Source: Campylobacter sp. UBA1713
GTDB lineage: Bacteria; Campylobacterota; Campylobacteria; Campylobacterales; Campylobacteraceae
Reading direction: 5' to 3'
Assembly (NCBI GenBank): GCA_002317305.1
Contig: DCIZ01000006.1
Location: 1 to 5,360, forward strand
Length of the DNA: 5,360 bases
The notes beneath the pieces were generated by a model that was not told where the DNA came from, made no database searches, and saw only the letters and a program-made list of their open reading frames with translations. Shown piece by piece: positions 5,242 through 5,360 of this stretch (the stretch's first letter is position 1; the number at the start of each line of letters is the position of its first letter). A program made the translations under genes and the position numbers.

Positions 5242-5360
5242 AAGGGCATCTCTAAAAACTAGTTTGGCTCGATTTTAAAGAAACATCGGCTACGCCGAGC
5301 GCTTCGCTTGTTTTGTGGAGTGTTTTTAGGATATTTTTTTCTTAAAATGAGGAGAATACT
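5242..5360 (+). mobile_element. End of an insertion-sequence-like element (right copy, continues outside the window)
   Basis: This is the inverted partner of 1-83. It begins AAGGGCATCTCTAAAAA at 5242 and ends TTAAAATGAGGAGAATACT at 5360. The first 17 and last 19 positions match the left copy exactly; between them are scattered substitutions and 38 extra bases. GAGGAGA near 5350 looks like the ribosome site of a gene starting just beyond the window, presumably a transposase. Both copies show the same end, so two elements would face each other head to head across the block. Because the copies differ, they are not a recent duplication of one another. Confidence 0.55.
5287..5308. repeat. Tandem pair of mini-hairpins inserted in the right element end
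   Basis: CGGC-TAC-GCCG (5287-5297) and AGCG-CTT-CGCT (5298-5308) are two adjoining hairpins of 4-bp stems and 3-base loops. They make up most of the 38 bp that the left copy lacks. Their GC content is high in an AT-rich context, as in very small palindromic repeats that insert into other elements. Confidence 0.5.

Overview
The window looks like a piece of a Campylobacter-type genome (Campylobacterota), probably one of the species with moderate GC content rather than C. jejuni. The reasons are the T-rich promoters with a good -10 box and no obvious -35 box, the very frequent word AAATTTG (17 plus-strand copies), a short outer membrane barrel protein of the kind common in this group, and a mosaic of about 50% GC and AT-rich segments. 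The species call is an inference from style, not from a search.

Layout. Positions 1-83 and 5242-5360 are an imperfect inverted pair. Each looks like the same end of an insertion-sequence-like element whose body lies outside the window; the right copy carries an extra 38 bp with two tiny hairpins. Inside this frame come: an outer membrane beta-barrel protein gene with its own promoter (152-856); a 338-bp gap with a weak terminator-like hairpin and a large 21-bp-arm palindromic repeat (857-1194); and a second promoter that starts a same-strand run of genes. The run holds a family 2 glycosyltransferase (1195-2103), a truncated DNA methyltransferase (2105-2464), a second glycosyltransferase (2481-3326) and a third one (3362-4270, TTG start) that is a paralogue of the first. 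It ends with a small charged protein broken by a frameshift at an A7 run (4281-4878) and a Fic protein gene reduced to its two ends by an internal deletion (4891-5191).

How it fits together. The three glycosyltransferases have the DD and DxD-like nucleotide-sugar motifs and a Glu-Asp pair in the expected place, so they look functional. They would add sugars to a surface glycan (lipooligosaccharide, capsule or glycoprotein glycan; the acceptor cannot be told from here). Between and after them lie three wrecks: a methyltransferase without its cofactor-binding half, a frameshifted protein that may be a phage or toxin fragment, and a Fic protein without its active site. This looks like a surface-glycan accessory locus remodelled by repeated insertion, deletion and recombination. 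AT content rises sharply inside the second glycosyltransferase gene and falls again inside the third, as if one AT-rich block was exchanged across both genes.

I see no convincing wholly new system. The most notable points are the inverted element ends framing the block, the in-frame methyltransferase chimera, the Fic deletion that falls inside the autoinhibitory motif, and a possible nested hairpin or pseudoknot at 4760-4828. No tRNA, rRNA or CRISPR array was seen.
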